This document shows positions 45,906 to 53,631 of a stretch of DNA of 64,000 bases, piece after piece (position 1 is the stretch's first letter; every line of letters starts with the position of its first letter). Source of the stretch: SHVO01 sp050246995 (lineage in GTDB: Bacteria > Pseudomonadota > Alphaproteobacteria > Rhodospirillales > Rhodospirillaceae). The notes under the pieces were generated by a model. The model ran no database searches. It had not been told where the DNA came from and was given only the letters and a program-made list of their open reading frames with translations. Position numbers and translations under genes: made by a program. Location of the stretch: NCBI GenBank assembly GCA_050246995.1, contig JBFWVA010000001.1, forward strand, positions 620,001 through 684,000, in the 5' to 3' direction.

Positions 45906-46333
45906 AGCTCTTCACCATCGGGTTCACCCAGAAGACAGCGGAGACATTTTTCACGATTTTGAAGAAGGCCAGTGTCAAACACCTGATCGATATACGGCTG
46001 AATAACGTCTCGCAGCTCGCCGGCTTCACAAAACGCGATGATCTCGCCTATTTCGCCAAATCGATCTGCCGCATTCCCTACACCCATGCCACCGATCTCG
46101 CGCCAACCGATGAGATCCTGACTGCGGTCAAGAAGGCCAAGGGAAGCTGGGGGACCTACGAGAAGAAGTTCATGGATTTGATGGCCGCGCGAAAGGTCGA
46201 GAAGCTGGACCGCGCGATGTTCGAGGACGGCTGTCTTCTATGCAGTGAACCGACGCCCCACCACTGCCACCGGCGCCTCGTGGCGGAGTACCTGGGTAAA
46301 CATTGGAACGGCGTGACGATCACACATCTTTAG
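45902..46333 (+). CDS. DUF488 domain protein
   Basis: The 143-residue protein opens with MKLFTIGFTQKTAETFF and ends with LLCSEPTPHHCHRRLVAEYL, both DUF488 hallmarks; the last contains the conserved Cys/His cluster. The biochemical role of the family is unknown. It overlaps the sensor kinase stop by four bases (ATGA), so translation is coupled. It converges with, and overlaps by 14 bases, the OGFr-like gene. Confidence 0.85.
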   Translation: MKLFTIGFTQKTAETFFTILKKASVKHLIDIRLNNVSQLAGFTKRDDLAYFAKSICRIPYTHATDLAPTDEILTAVKKAKGSWGTYEKKFMDLMAARKVEKLDRAMFEDGCLLCSEPTPHHCHRRLVAEYLGKHWNGVTITHL

Positions 46334-46826
46334 TGGAACGCCAGAACTGAATCGTACGTTCCGAAATCGCACCCGCGCCTTCACGCGCGGCGATATCGAG
46401 AAGACAGCCGAGAAGGGCGTCGGCTTCCGCCCCTAATCCGACCAGACGCAAGAACGTCATAATGCGCGTGAGCCGGAGGTGGTTGTGATTGAGCGGCTCC
46501 AGCCAATGCGCTTTTTCCGCAAAATCAGGCCCGCGTGCGATCGCCGCTCCCGCGCGGTTGAGGCCATAGAAAGCCAGCATCAGGTCGAGAGACCGCAAAG
46601 CTCTCGCCTGCAAATCGGGCGAGGTCCGGAACGCTTTCATATCTTCGGGGGAAAGAGGGGGAGCAGCAGGATTAAAGCGGCTTAGCTCGTGCGTCGGGAA
46701 TAGCCACTGGATGAAATCGTGCACCATTTCGAGACGGCGATGATCCCAGGCCCAGATCACGTTTATGGATCTGCCGGCCGTGTCGAGCCCAGTACCTTGA
46801 TAAAATGCGAGAACCGCGCTGGTCAT
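46320..46826 (-). CDS. Opioid-growth-factor-receptor-related (OGFr_N-like) protein
   Basis: The 168-residue protein has the conserved OGFr-type segments WDHRRLEMVHDFIQWLFP, ELSRFNPAAPPLSP, LMLAFYGL and LNHNHLRLTRIMTFLRLVGL. The family is named from a vertebrate receptor domain, but bacterial members are short and uncharacterised. No signal peptide or membrane span is visible, so it should be cytoplasmic. The helix-rich composition suggests a binding role; no catalytic residues can be named. Confidence 0.75.
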   Translation of the reverse strand: MTSAVLAFYQGTGLDTAGRSINVIWAWDHRRLEMVHDFIQWLFPTHELSRFNPAAPPLSPEDMKAFRTSPDLQARALRSLDLMLAFYGLNRAGAAIARGPDFAEKAHWLEPLNHNHLRLTRIMTFLRLVGLGAEADALLGCLLDIAAREGAGAISERTIQFWRSTKDV

Positions 46827-46859
46827 GGCCTCAGCCTACACATGCGCTGCGCAAAAGAA

Positions 46860-46888
46860 AAACGCGCGCCGACATGCGGCGCGCGTTT
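46860..46888 (-). terminator. Rho-independent terminator of hsp20
   Basis: An 11-bp stem (AAACGCGCGCC/GGCGCGCGTTT) with a 7-nt loop lies 40 bases past the hsp20 stop. On the minus strand it is followed by a T-rich tail (TTTTTCTTTT, counting the last stem bases), which fits an intrinsic terminator. Confidence 0.85.
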
Positions 46889-46928
46889 GAGTGAACCAGA
46901 TCTTTTCGTCGCGTTGGCGCCCGGGGGG

Positions 46929-47375
46929 TCAGGCGGCGTGCGCGATCGTCTTCTGGGCGTTCGTGTTACCCGCGATCGCAACCTTGCGGGGCTTCAAGGC
47001 TTCCGGGATCTCGCGCTTGAGATCGATATGCAGGAGGCCGTTTTCCATGGCGGCGCCGGTGACGTGGATATGGTCGGCGAGTTCAAACTTGCGCTCGAAC
47101 GAGCGGCCGGCGATGCCGCGGTGGAGATACGTCGTCTGTTCATCTTGCGAGGTCTTGCCGCGGACCGTCAGAGTGTGATTCTCGACCTGCACGTCGAGGT
47201 CCTTGTCGGCAAATCCGGCCACCGCAAACGTAATGCGGTATGCGTCTTCACCGGCCTTCGCGATGTTGTACGGCGGATAAGAGGGTGCTTCGTTGAGTTG
47301 CGCGTCAAACAGACGGGTCAGGTTGTCGAAACCGACGGTGGCGCGATAGAGGGGGGAAAGGTCGAAAGTACGCAT
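46929..47375 (-). CDS. Hsp20/alpha-crystallin small heat-shock protein (IbpA type)
   Basis: The 148-residue chaperone has an N-terminal LYRATVGFDNLTRLFDA, the IbpA-type hallmark, then YNIAKAGEDAYRITFAVAGF and an alpha-crystallin domain ending in GLLHIDLKREIP. It holds unfolded proteins in a refoldable state during heat stress. I chose the ATG at 47375 with a GGAG site 9 bases upstream, over longer frames. That GGAG is buried in a ROSE-type hairpin, so expression is probably switched on by heat. Confidence 0.92.
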   Translation of the reverse strand: MRTFDLSPLYRATVGFDNLTRLFDAQLNEAPSYPPYNIAKAGEDAYRITFAVAGFADKDLDVQVENHTLTVRGKTSQDEQTTYLHRGIAGRSFERKFELADHIHVTGAAMENGLLHIDLKREIPEALKPRKVAIAGNTNAQKTIAHAA

Positions 47376-47400
47376 AGGAATATTCTCCAATGAGCAATAT
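47376..47400 (-). promoter_or_regulatory. ROSE-type RNA thermometer in the hsp20 5' leader
   Basis: In the minus-strand transcript, AUAUU and AAUAU at the ends (47396-47400 and 47380-47384) pair, as do CUC (47392-47394) and GAG (47385-47387), around a 4-nt loop, with one bulged G at 47395. The 5' arm reads UUGCU and the 3' arm contains the GGAG ribosome-binding site of hsp20. This is the diagnostic geometry of alphaproteobacterial ROSE elements, which melt on heating to free the ribosome-binding site. Upstream stems within about 90 nt may form the rest of the element. Confidence 0.75.
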
Positions 47401-47573
47401 TCAAGGAGCGCGTTTATCAAGCTGCCGTGGCTAGAGCCGAAACGAGATCTCCTCGCCGGAACCCCTAAAGCCGCGACGCGCCTCAAAGGCCGCGCCCGTT
47501 GGCCGTGCAGGCCCCGAAGGCGCCTACCGAGTAGGATTTAAGGTGGGATCGGTCGGTCGCAAGAGCCGGCTCT

Positions 47574-47608
47574 CACTTTTTTTCGCCTTTTTTTGCCGGG
47601 CGAAAAAC
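47574..47608. other. A/T-tract inverted repeat between hsp20 and the CNB gene
   Basis: Two homopolymer T tracts on the plus strand flank a CGCC/GGCG inverted repeat and are followed by an A5 run. On the minus strand it lies just past the stop of the cyclic-nucleotide-binding gene and could act as its terminator, but the T-run lies before, not after, the stem, so this is weak. No promoter for hsp20 could be identified with confidence in the same stretch. Confidence 0.3.
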
Positions 47609-47622
47609 GCTGCATTTTCAAG

Positions 47623-48189
47623 CTAGTGCGGCAGTTCGGCTTCGTTGGGGATGGCGTCGTCGCGGCGGTCGTCGTCGCGGTGCGCCATGGCGATGCGGCG
47701 CAGCTCCTTGAGGACTGGATCAAGGTCCTTAAGCTTTTTCTCAAGTTCAGCGCGGAACGCTGGCGGCAGGTCGCCTTGAAGGAGGCGGGCGACAATGTCG
47801 CACTGCCGCGCCAGGGAGTTCACGGCGTCGATCAGGCTGCGCGACTTCGGCGTATGGGAATCGTGCACGCCGCGCAAATTGCTCATCAGCATATGGATCA
47901 TGGTGCGGATGAAGGGATCGGCGCGCTTCATCTTATCGATCATGGTCTCGATCGAGATGACGGTGAGCTTCGAATCTTCGAGCGCGAAGGCGGTCGCCAT
48001 GCGCGGACTGCCGTCAATGACGGCCATCTCGCCGAACAGCTCGCCCTTGCGGACGGTGGCTAAGGGGATCTTGCGGCCCTGGGCTTCCCGGTAGAGCCCA
48101 ACAGCCCCGCTGGTGACGATATAAGCGGCATCGCCGCTTTCGCCCTGCTTAAACAGCACCTTGCCTTTAGGAAAGGAAACGATGTCCAC
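47623..48189 (-). CDS. Cyclic-nucleotide-binding domain protein
   Basis: The 188-residue protein consists of a CRP-type cyclic-nucleotide-binding domain (residues 1-115) with the phosphate-binding cassette GELFGEMAVIDGSPRMAT, including the conserved arginine. A helical C-terminal region with charged Lys/Asp-rich repeats follows. No helix-turn-helix DNA-binding domain follows, so it is not a classical Crp/Fnr regulator; a partner-protein interaction is more likely. The start is GTG at 48189. It is encoded 156 bases downstream of the korB gene, on the same strand. Confidence 0.82.
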   Translation of the reverse strand: MDIVSFPKGKVLFKQGESGDAAYIVTSGAVGLYREAQGRKIPLATVRKGELFGEMAVIDGSPRMATAFALEDSKLTVISIETMIDKMKRADPFIRTMIHMLMSNLRGVHDSHTPKSRSLIDAVNSLARQCDIVARLLQGDLPPAFRAELEKKLKDLDPVLKELRRIAMAHRDDDRRDDAIPNEAELPH

Positions 48190-48345
48190 GACGCCACCCC
48201 TCGCGGGGTTCGTCTCATCCCGCGATCCATGCCGTTATTTTTCAACGGTTTTCCCGGGAAAGTCAAAGTCTTCACGGCCAACCGCGCGTTAGTTGCGCGG
48301 AGTGCAGGGACGTTCAACGCGGGTTTAAAATAAGCTTCGGCGGGG

Positions 48346-49368
48346 TTAGGTGACTTGCCAGGTGTTGCCGGCGCGCATGAGCTTGTCGAGATCGCCGGGA
48401 CCCTTTGCACGCGCAGCGGCGTCCTGCGCGGCCACCGCCGTTTCGTAGGACGGCGCCGGGTCGCAGTAGATGACGCCCAGCACTTCCGGGAACTGCGGCG
48501 GCCGCAGTCCGGCAAGCAGGCCGGCGATCACCCTGTTCTTCTCGTCGTGCACCAGGATGTCGGCTTCGGTGACGCCGTTCTCGCCGATGACGACGACGTC
48601 GAGCGCGAGAGTCTGCGTGTTGAGCCGCAGGCCCTTGTTGCGGTCCTTGCCGAAAATCATCTTCTCGCCGTTCTTGACGTGAAGCTGCATCTCGGCCGCG
48701 ACGGCCTTCTCGGTGAACCCGGCGAAAGCGGCGTCGTTGTAAACGATGCAATTCTGGATGATCTCGACGAACGACGCGCCCTTGTGCGCGCGGGCCCGTG
48801 AAAACAATTCGCCCAGTTCCTTGGCCTGCACGTCAATGCCGCGCGCGACAAAACGCGCGTTGCAGCCAAGCGCGAAGACGCACGCTTCAGCCGGGCTGTC
48901 GACGCTGCCCATCGGGGTGGACGGCGAGCGCTGGCCGACACGCGAGGTCGGCGAGTACTGGCCTTTGGTGAGACCGTAGATCTCGTTATTGAAGAGAAGG
49001 ATGTTGATGTCGATGTTGCGGCGCAGGGCGTGGAACAAGTGGTTTCCACCAATGGAAAGCGCGTCGCCGTCACCAGTCACCATCCACACATCGAGTTCGG
49101 GGCGCGACAGCTTGAGGCCCGTTGCGATCGCGGGCGCGCGGCCATGGATCGTGTGGAAGCCGTAGGTCGCCATGTAATAGGGGAAGCGCGACGAGCAACC
49201 GATGCCCGAGATGAACACCGTATTCTCCGGGCGCACGCCCATGTCCGCCAGCGACTTGTGCATCGCTTTCAGGATCGCGTAGTCGCCGCAGCCCGGACAC
49301 CAACGCACTTCCTGGTCGGAGGCGAAGTCCTTCGCGGTGAGTTTTTCCGTCGGGATTTGAACGTTCAT
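48346..49368 (-). CDS. korB: 2-oxoacid:ferredoxin oxidoreductase, beta subunit
   Basis: The 340-residue protein binds thiamine diphosphate (GDGDALSIGGNH followed by NNEIYGLT). It carries the iron-sulfur-ligating CPGCGDY with further conserved cysteines (GIGCSS and ALGCNARF). It forms the catalytic heart of a 2-oxoglutarate:ferredoxin oxidoreductase, which decarboxylates 2-oxoacids to acyl-CoA with reduced ferredoxin. It is 8 bases downstream of the alpha subunit gene and presumably in one operon with it. Assignment as KGOR rather than another OFOR follows from the alpha/beta pair type. Confidence 0.88.
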   Translation of the reverse strand: MNVQIPTEKLTAKDFASDQEVRWCPGCGDYAILKAMHKSLADMGVRPENTVFISGIGCSSRFPYYMATYGFHTIHGRAPAIATGLKLSRPELDVWMVTGDGDALSIGGNHLFHALRRNIDINILLFNNEIYGLTKGQYSPTSRVGQRSPSTPMGSVDSPAEACVFALGCNARFVARGIDVQAKELGELFSRARAHKGASFVEIIQNCIVYNDAAFAGFTEKAVAAEMQLHVKNGEKMIFGKDRNKGLRLNTQTLALDVVVIGENGVTEADILVHDEKNRVIAGLLAGLRPPQFPEVLGVIYCDPAPSYETAVAAQDAAARAKGPGDLDKLMRAGNTWQVT

Positions 49369-49376
49369 GGCTTTAC

Positions 49377-51266
49377 CTAGGCGCTGGCGAATTGCGCGCG
49401 GATGGCGTCTTCGACTTCCGAGATTTTGAGCGGCTGACCGGAGACCTTCAGCAGGCCTTTCGCGTCCACGAGATACTGGCCGCGCAGAAGCTGCAACATC
49501 TGACCGTTATTCATCTCCGCGATCAGAACCTTTTCGTAGCTCTTCAGCAATATGCCGAGATTGCGCGGCAACGGCCAAATGTGCCGGATGTGGATGTGCG
49601 ACACGTCGTGACCCTTGGCGCGCATATTGGCCACACCCCGGTTGATCGGACCAAAGGTCGAGCCCCAGCCCACGACCGCGAGCTTGCCCTTGGCCTCGCC
49701 GATCTCGACGCCCTGCTCCGGAATATCGTCGGCGATATTGTTGATTTTCGCCGCGCGCGTATCGGTCATCTTCTGGTGGTTGGCGGCGTCGTAGGAGATG
49801 TTGCCCGAATTATAATCGCGTTCGATGCCGCCGATTCTGTGCATCAGGCCCGGCGTGCCCGGGATCGCCCAAGCTCTTGCCAACGTCTTTTCGTCGCGCA
49901 CGAACGGATGGAAGCCTTCCGGATTCTGACGGAACTCGACCTTGAACGGCTTGTAATCGGACATCGACGGAATGCGCCATGGCTCAGCCGCGTTGGCGAT
50001 ATAGCCGTCCGACAGCAGCATGACCGGCGTCATGTATTTGGTGGCGAGGCGCACGGCCTCAATGGCCACGTCGAAGCAATCGCCGGGCGAGCGTGACGCG
50101 ATCACAGGCATGGGCGCGTCGGCGTTGCGGCCGAAGACGGCGATGAACAGGTCCGACTGCTCGGTCTTGGTCGGAAGACCCGTTGAAGGGCCGCCGCGCT
50201 GGGTGTTGACCACGACCAAGGGCAATTCGGTGCCGATCGCAAGGCCAATGGCTTCCGTCTTGAGCGCGATGCCCGGACCGGAGGACGCCGTAACGCCGAG
50301 CTTGCCGCCGTAAGAGGCGCCAATGGCGGCGCAACAGGCGGCGATCTCATCTTCCGCTTGGAACGTCGTGATGCCGTACTGCTTCATACGCGCGAGAATG
50401 TGCAGGATCGGGGACGACGGTGTGATCGGATAGGACGCAAGCACCAGTTCGAGGCCGGCGAGCTGCGCACCCGCCGCGAGGCCCCACGCCAAAGACTCAG
50501 CGCCGGAGACGAGACGGTAAGTGCCGGGATCGACCTTGACGCTCGGAACGGAGACCGGCGCGACATCGCCGGACAACTCGTGCGTTTCGCCATAGGCGTG
50601 GCCCGCATTGAGCGCGGCGAGGTTGGCCTTGCCGATCGGGTCCTCGGCGCCGAACTTACGCGCGATATATTCCATCGTCGACTTGAGCTCGCGGTCGTAC
50701 ATCCACGAGACAAGGCCAAGCACCCACAGATTCTTCGTGCGCAACGCTTCTTTCTGCGAAACCCCAAACGGCTTGGCGACTTCGAGCGCCTGCGCGGAGA
50801 TGTCGATCTCCATGACGCGGAATTCTTTGAGCGTGCCGTCGGTGCGCGGATCGACCGCGAAGCCGGCGCGCTTGATGTCCTTTTCCTTGAAGGCGCCCGC
50901 ATCGAGGATCACGAGCCCGCCTTTGCGAAGACCCTTGTAGTTGACCATCAACGCGGCGGGATTGAGCGCCACCAGCACGTCAGGCTGATCGCCCGCGGTT
51001 TTGACCGGGCGCGAACCGAAGTTGATCTGGAAGGCCGACACGCCGTAGGTCGTGCCCGTGGGCGCGCGGATCTCGGCGGGGAAGTCGGGGAATGTCGCGA
51101 GCGAATTTCCGACCAGCGCGGTTTCTTGCGAGAACTGGCTGCCGAGAAGCTGCACGCCATCGCCGGAGTCACCGGCGAAGCGCACTACAATCGCATCAAG
51201 GTCAGATTTGGGGATTGGCGCGCCGTCGGGCGCGCCACTACGTATATCGTCGGCCTGCAAGTTCAT
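49377..51266 (-). CDS. korA: 2-oxoacid:ferredoxin oxidoreductase, fused gamma-alpha subunit
   Basis: The 629-residue protein begins with a gamma domain (RFAGDSGDGVQLLG, then FPAEIRAPTGTTYG), followed by the alpha domain with SYPITPSSPI, the CoA-related TASSGPGIALKTEAIG and NTQRGGPSTGLPT. A gamma-alpha fusion with a separate beta subunit is the Hydrogenobacter/Magnetococcus-type KGOR layout. No delta subunit is adjacent; the external ferredoxin could be the 7Fe protein at 55997. It is the first gene of the operon. Confidence 0.88.
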   Translation of the reverse strand: MNLQADDIRSGAPDGAPIPKSDLDAIVVRFAGDSGDGVQLLGSQFSQETALVGNSLATFPDFPAEIRAPTGTTYGVSAFQINFGSRPVKTAGDQPDVLVALNPAALMVNYKGLRKGGLVILDAGAFKEKDIKRAGFAVDPRTDGTLKEFRVMEIDISAQALEVAKPFGVSQKEALRTKNLWVLGLVSWMYDRELKSTMEYIARKFGAEDPIGKANLAALNAGHAYGETHELSGDVAPVSVPSVKVDPGTYRLVSGAESLAWGLAAGAQLAGLELVLASYPITPSSPILHILARMKQYGITTFQAEDEIAACCAAIGASYGGKLGVTASSGPGIALKTEAIGLAIGTELPLVVVNTQRGGPSTGLPTKTEQSDLFIAVFGRNADAPMPVIASRSPGDCFDVAIEAVRLATKYMTPVMLLSDGYIANAAEPWRIPSMSDYKPFKVEFRQNPEGFHPFVRDEKTLARAWAIPGTPGLMHRIGGIERDYNSGNISYDAANHQKMTDTRAAKINNIADDIPEQGVEIGEAKGKLAVVGWGSTFGPINRGVANMRAKGHDVSHIHIRHIWPLPRNLGILLKSYEKVLIAEMNNGQMLQLLRGQYLVDAKGLLKVSGQPLKISEVEDAIRAQFASA

Positions 51267-51519
51267 TAGGTCATCACTCCCGCACGGGTTCGGCGCCCGT
51301 CAAAAGACCTATGCACTTCGGATAGTCTAACGGACATACGCGGCCGGCTTAACAAAAAACGCAGCAACCAAAGGCGTTTCCGCGCACGGTTACCGATTGT
51401 GGGCTTGACCTAGAGCACTGGCGGCGCGCGGTCAATCGCCGCGCATAAAAAATCACATGGAGTCAGGGGCTAACAGCCGCGGCAGGCCACTTCGGGGCGG
51501 GCGCCCCTTAAAGACCCGC

Positions 51520-52701
51520 TTAAGCCGACAACGCGCCCGTGAGCCGGGCCAATCCTTCCTCGAGGTCTGCAATAAGGTCCACCGGGTCCTCGAGCCCGAT
51601 GTGTAACCGCAGACTTGGCTCGTTTTCTGTCCACGGCACCGCCGTCCGAATGGTTTTGGGCGCAGAGGGGGCAATAAGGCTCTCAAACCCGCCCCAGGAG
51701 AACCCGAGGGCAAAAAGCTTCATCCCATCGATCATCGCCGCCACCGCGGCCGGGGATGTGCGGTGCAACAGGACGCCCATAAGACCGGACGCGCCCTGAA
51801 AGTCGCGCTTCCAGATCGCATGGCCGGGATCACCGGGCAGCGCGGGATAGAGCACGCGTTTGACCTCCGGCCGAGTCTGAAGCCACAAGGCGAGCCGCAT
51901 CGCATTCTCTTGATGGCGCGCGAGACGCACCGCGAGGGTCCGCAGCCCGCGGGTGGTCAGGAAGACGTCGTCCGGCCCGACCGCATAACCCAGCGCCAGT
52001 ACCGCGCGGCGCAGACCCGGCAGCGCGTCGGCCGTCGCCGTGACCGCGCCAATCACCGCGTCGGAGTGGCCGCACAGATATTTCGTGCCAGCCTCGATGC
52101 TGATGTCCGCGCCGAGGTCGATGGGCCGGCAGAACAGCGGACTTGCCCACGTGTTGTCGATGGCGACCTTGGCGCCACGGGCATGCGCGGCTTTCGCGAT
52201 GGCCGGGATATCTTGGACCTCAAACGTGTGCGAGCCGGGGGATTCGCAGAAAACGAGAGTCGTATTGGGGCGTAAGAGCGCGGCGATGCCCGCGCCGATA
52301 CAGGGATCGTAGTAATCGGTCTCGACGCCGAAATGCTTGAGGAGCCCATCGCAGAGTTTGCGGGTCGGCTCATAAGCGGAGTCCGACACGAGTACATGGT
52401 CGCCGGCCTTCACGCTGCCCACGATGGCGAGCGCGCACGCCGCGACGCCTGAGGGTGTGAGAATTGTGTCCGCGCCTCCGGCAAGTTCGGTGATCGCCTC
52501 CTCGAGAGTCCAATGCGTTGGTGTACCGAAGCGGCCGTAGGCGAGGACCTTTTCGCCCTTCAAGCCGCGCGGCACAATCTCGCGCATCTGCGCAATCGTA
52601 TCGAAGACGACGGTGGAGGCGTGATACACGGGCGTATTGACGACGCCCCCATTTCGCTTCCTTGAATGCCCGGCGCGAATGACCTTGGTGTCTTTCTTCA
52701 T
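51520..52701 (-). CDS. metC: Cystathionine beta-lyase (PLP-dependent)
   Basis: The 393-residue PLP enzyme has the Schiff-base lysine in EAGTKYLCGHSD (K207), an upstream IDNTWASPLF for cofactor binding, and TPSGVAACALA near the N-terminus. It cleaves cystathionine to homocysteine, pyruvate and ammonia in methionine synthesis. The YGRFGTPTHWTLEEAI segment distinguishes the MetC-like group from gamma-synthases. It lies 30 bases from the GH17-like gene, in divergent orientation. Confidence 0.87.
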   Translation of the reverse strand: MKKDTKVIRAGHSRKRNGGVVNTPVYHASTVVFDTIAQMREIVPRGLKGEKVLAYGRFGTPTHWTLEEAITELAGGADTILTPSGVAACALAIVGSVKAGDHVLVSDSAYEPTRKLCDGLLKHFGVETDYYDPCIGAGIAALLRPNTTLVFCESPGSHTFEVQDIPAIAKAAHARGAKVAIDNTWASPLFCRPIDLGADISIEAGTKYLCGHSDAVIGAVTATADALPGLRRAVLALGYAVGPDDVFLTTRGLRTLAVRLARHQENAMRLALWLQTRPEVKRVLYPALPGDPGHAIWKRDFQGASGLMGVLLHRTSPAAVAAMIDGMKLFALGFSWGGFESLIAPSAPKTIRTAVPWTENEPSLRLHIGLEDPVDLIADLEEGLARLTGALSA

Positions 52702-52731
52702 GGGCCATTAGACTAGAAGAAAGAGGTCATC

Positions 52732-53631
52732 ATGCGAAGACGCGAGTTCTTGACGACAGGTGCGGCGGGTCTGACTCTCGCCTCGACAGGGTATGCGGCG
52801 GCGCCGGCGAAGCCTTTCATGAGCCTGTCCTACTCGCCCTCGGGCGTGGACCTGGAAGCCGAGCTTGCGCGCGGCGTGGCCGAAACGCGTATCCGCCTCG
52901 ATATCGACCTCGTGCGCAAATACACCGACCGGATCCGCACCTATACCGTGGATCGGGGGCTCGACCGCGTCCTGCCGATGGCCCAGCAGGCCGGGCTCAA
53001 GGTTTCGCTTGGTCTCTATCTTGGACGCAACAAAAATCATAATGACCTGGAGATCGCGCGCGGCACCAAGCTCTATGCAACTTACGGCAAGATCATTGAC
53101 CGCATCTATGTCGGCAATGAATGTCTCCAGCGCAAAGACATGACCGTCGCTGAACTGATCAACTATGTGCGGCGCGTGCGGACGTTCATCGCCAACCCCG
53201 CGCTTCAAGTGGGCACGGCGGAAGCCTGGTACGACTGGCAGAAGAACCGCGAGCTTGCCGGCGTTTGCGATTTCGTCGGCGCGCATCTTTTTCCCTATTG
53301 GGACGGCGTGCCGGCCAGTGAAGCGGTCGACCATGTCGATCGCCGCTACGATGAGTTGAAAGCGATCTTTCCCGGCAAACCGCTTTTGATCTCGGAGACC
53401 GGCTGGCCTTCCGCGGGTCCGAGATACATGGGCGCGGTGCCGTCGCTCGAAGGACAGGAGCAATTCACACGCGCGTTCGTCGCGCGTGCGGCGCTCAAGA
53501 AATACGACTATAATTTCTGCGAAGCCTACGACCAGCCGTGGAAGGAAAAGAGCCTCGAAGCCGGCGTGGGCGCGCACTGGGGCCTCTTTGGCCGCATGCG
53601 TGAACCGAAGATCCCATTCGTGAAGGCTTAA
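52732..53631 (+). CDS. GH17-like glycoside hydrolase, exported
   Basis: The 299-residue protein starts RRREFLTTGAAG, a Tat-like RR motif followed by a hydrophobic segment. The GH17 (beta-1,3-glucanase) catalytic pair is visible as IYVGNECLQRKD (acid/base Glu after VGN) and LLISETGWPSAGP (nucleophile Glu). It should cleave or transglycosylate a beta-1,3-glucan in the periplasm; the length is that of the short bacterial GH17 forms. The start is ATG with AGAAAGAGG upstream. It converges on the next gene with a 4-base overlap. Confidence 0.82.
   Translation: MRRREFLTTGAAGLTLASTGYAAAPAKPFMSLSYSPSGVDLEAELARGVAETRIRLDIDLVRKYTDRIRTYTVDRGLDRVLPMAQQAGLKVSLGLYLGRNKNHNDLEIARGTKLYATYGKIIDRIYVGNECLQRKDMTVAELINYVRRVRTFIANPALQVGTAEAWYDWQKNRELAGVCDFVGAHLFPYWDGVPASEAVDHVDRRYDELKAIFPGKPLLISETGWPSAGPRYMGAVPSLEGQEQFTRAFVARAALKKYDYNFCEAYDQPWKEKSLEAGVGAHWGLFGRMREPKIPFVKA

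Noticed and set aside
51267..51519. Regulatory element between metC and korA (about 250 bases).
   Set aside because: There is a short GCGCGG/CCGCGC inverted repeat but no T tract or promoter pattern that I could defend.
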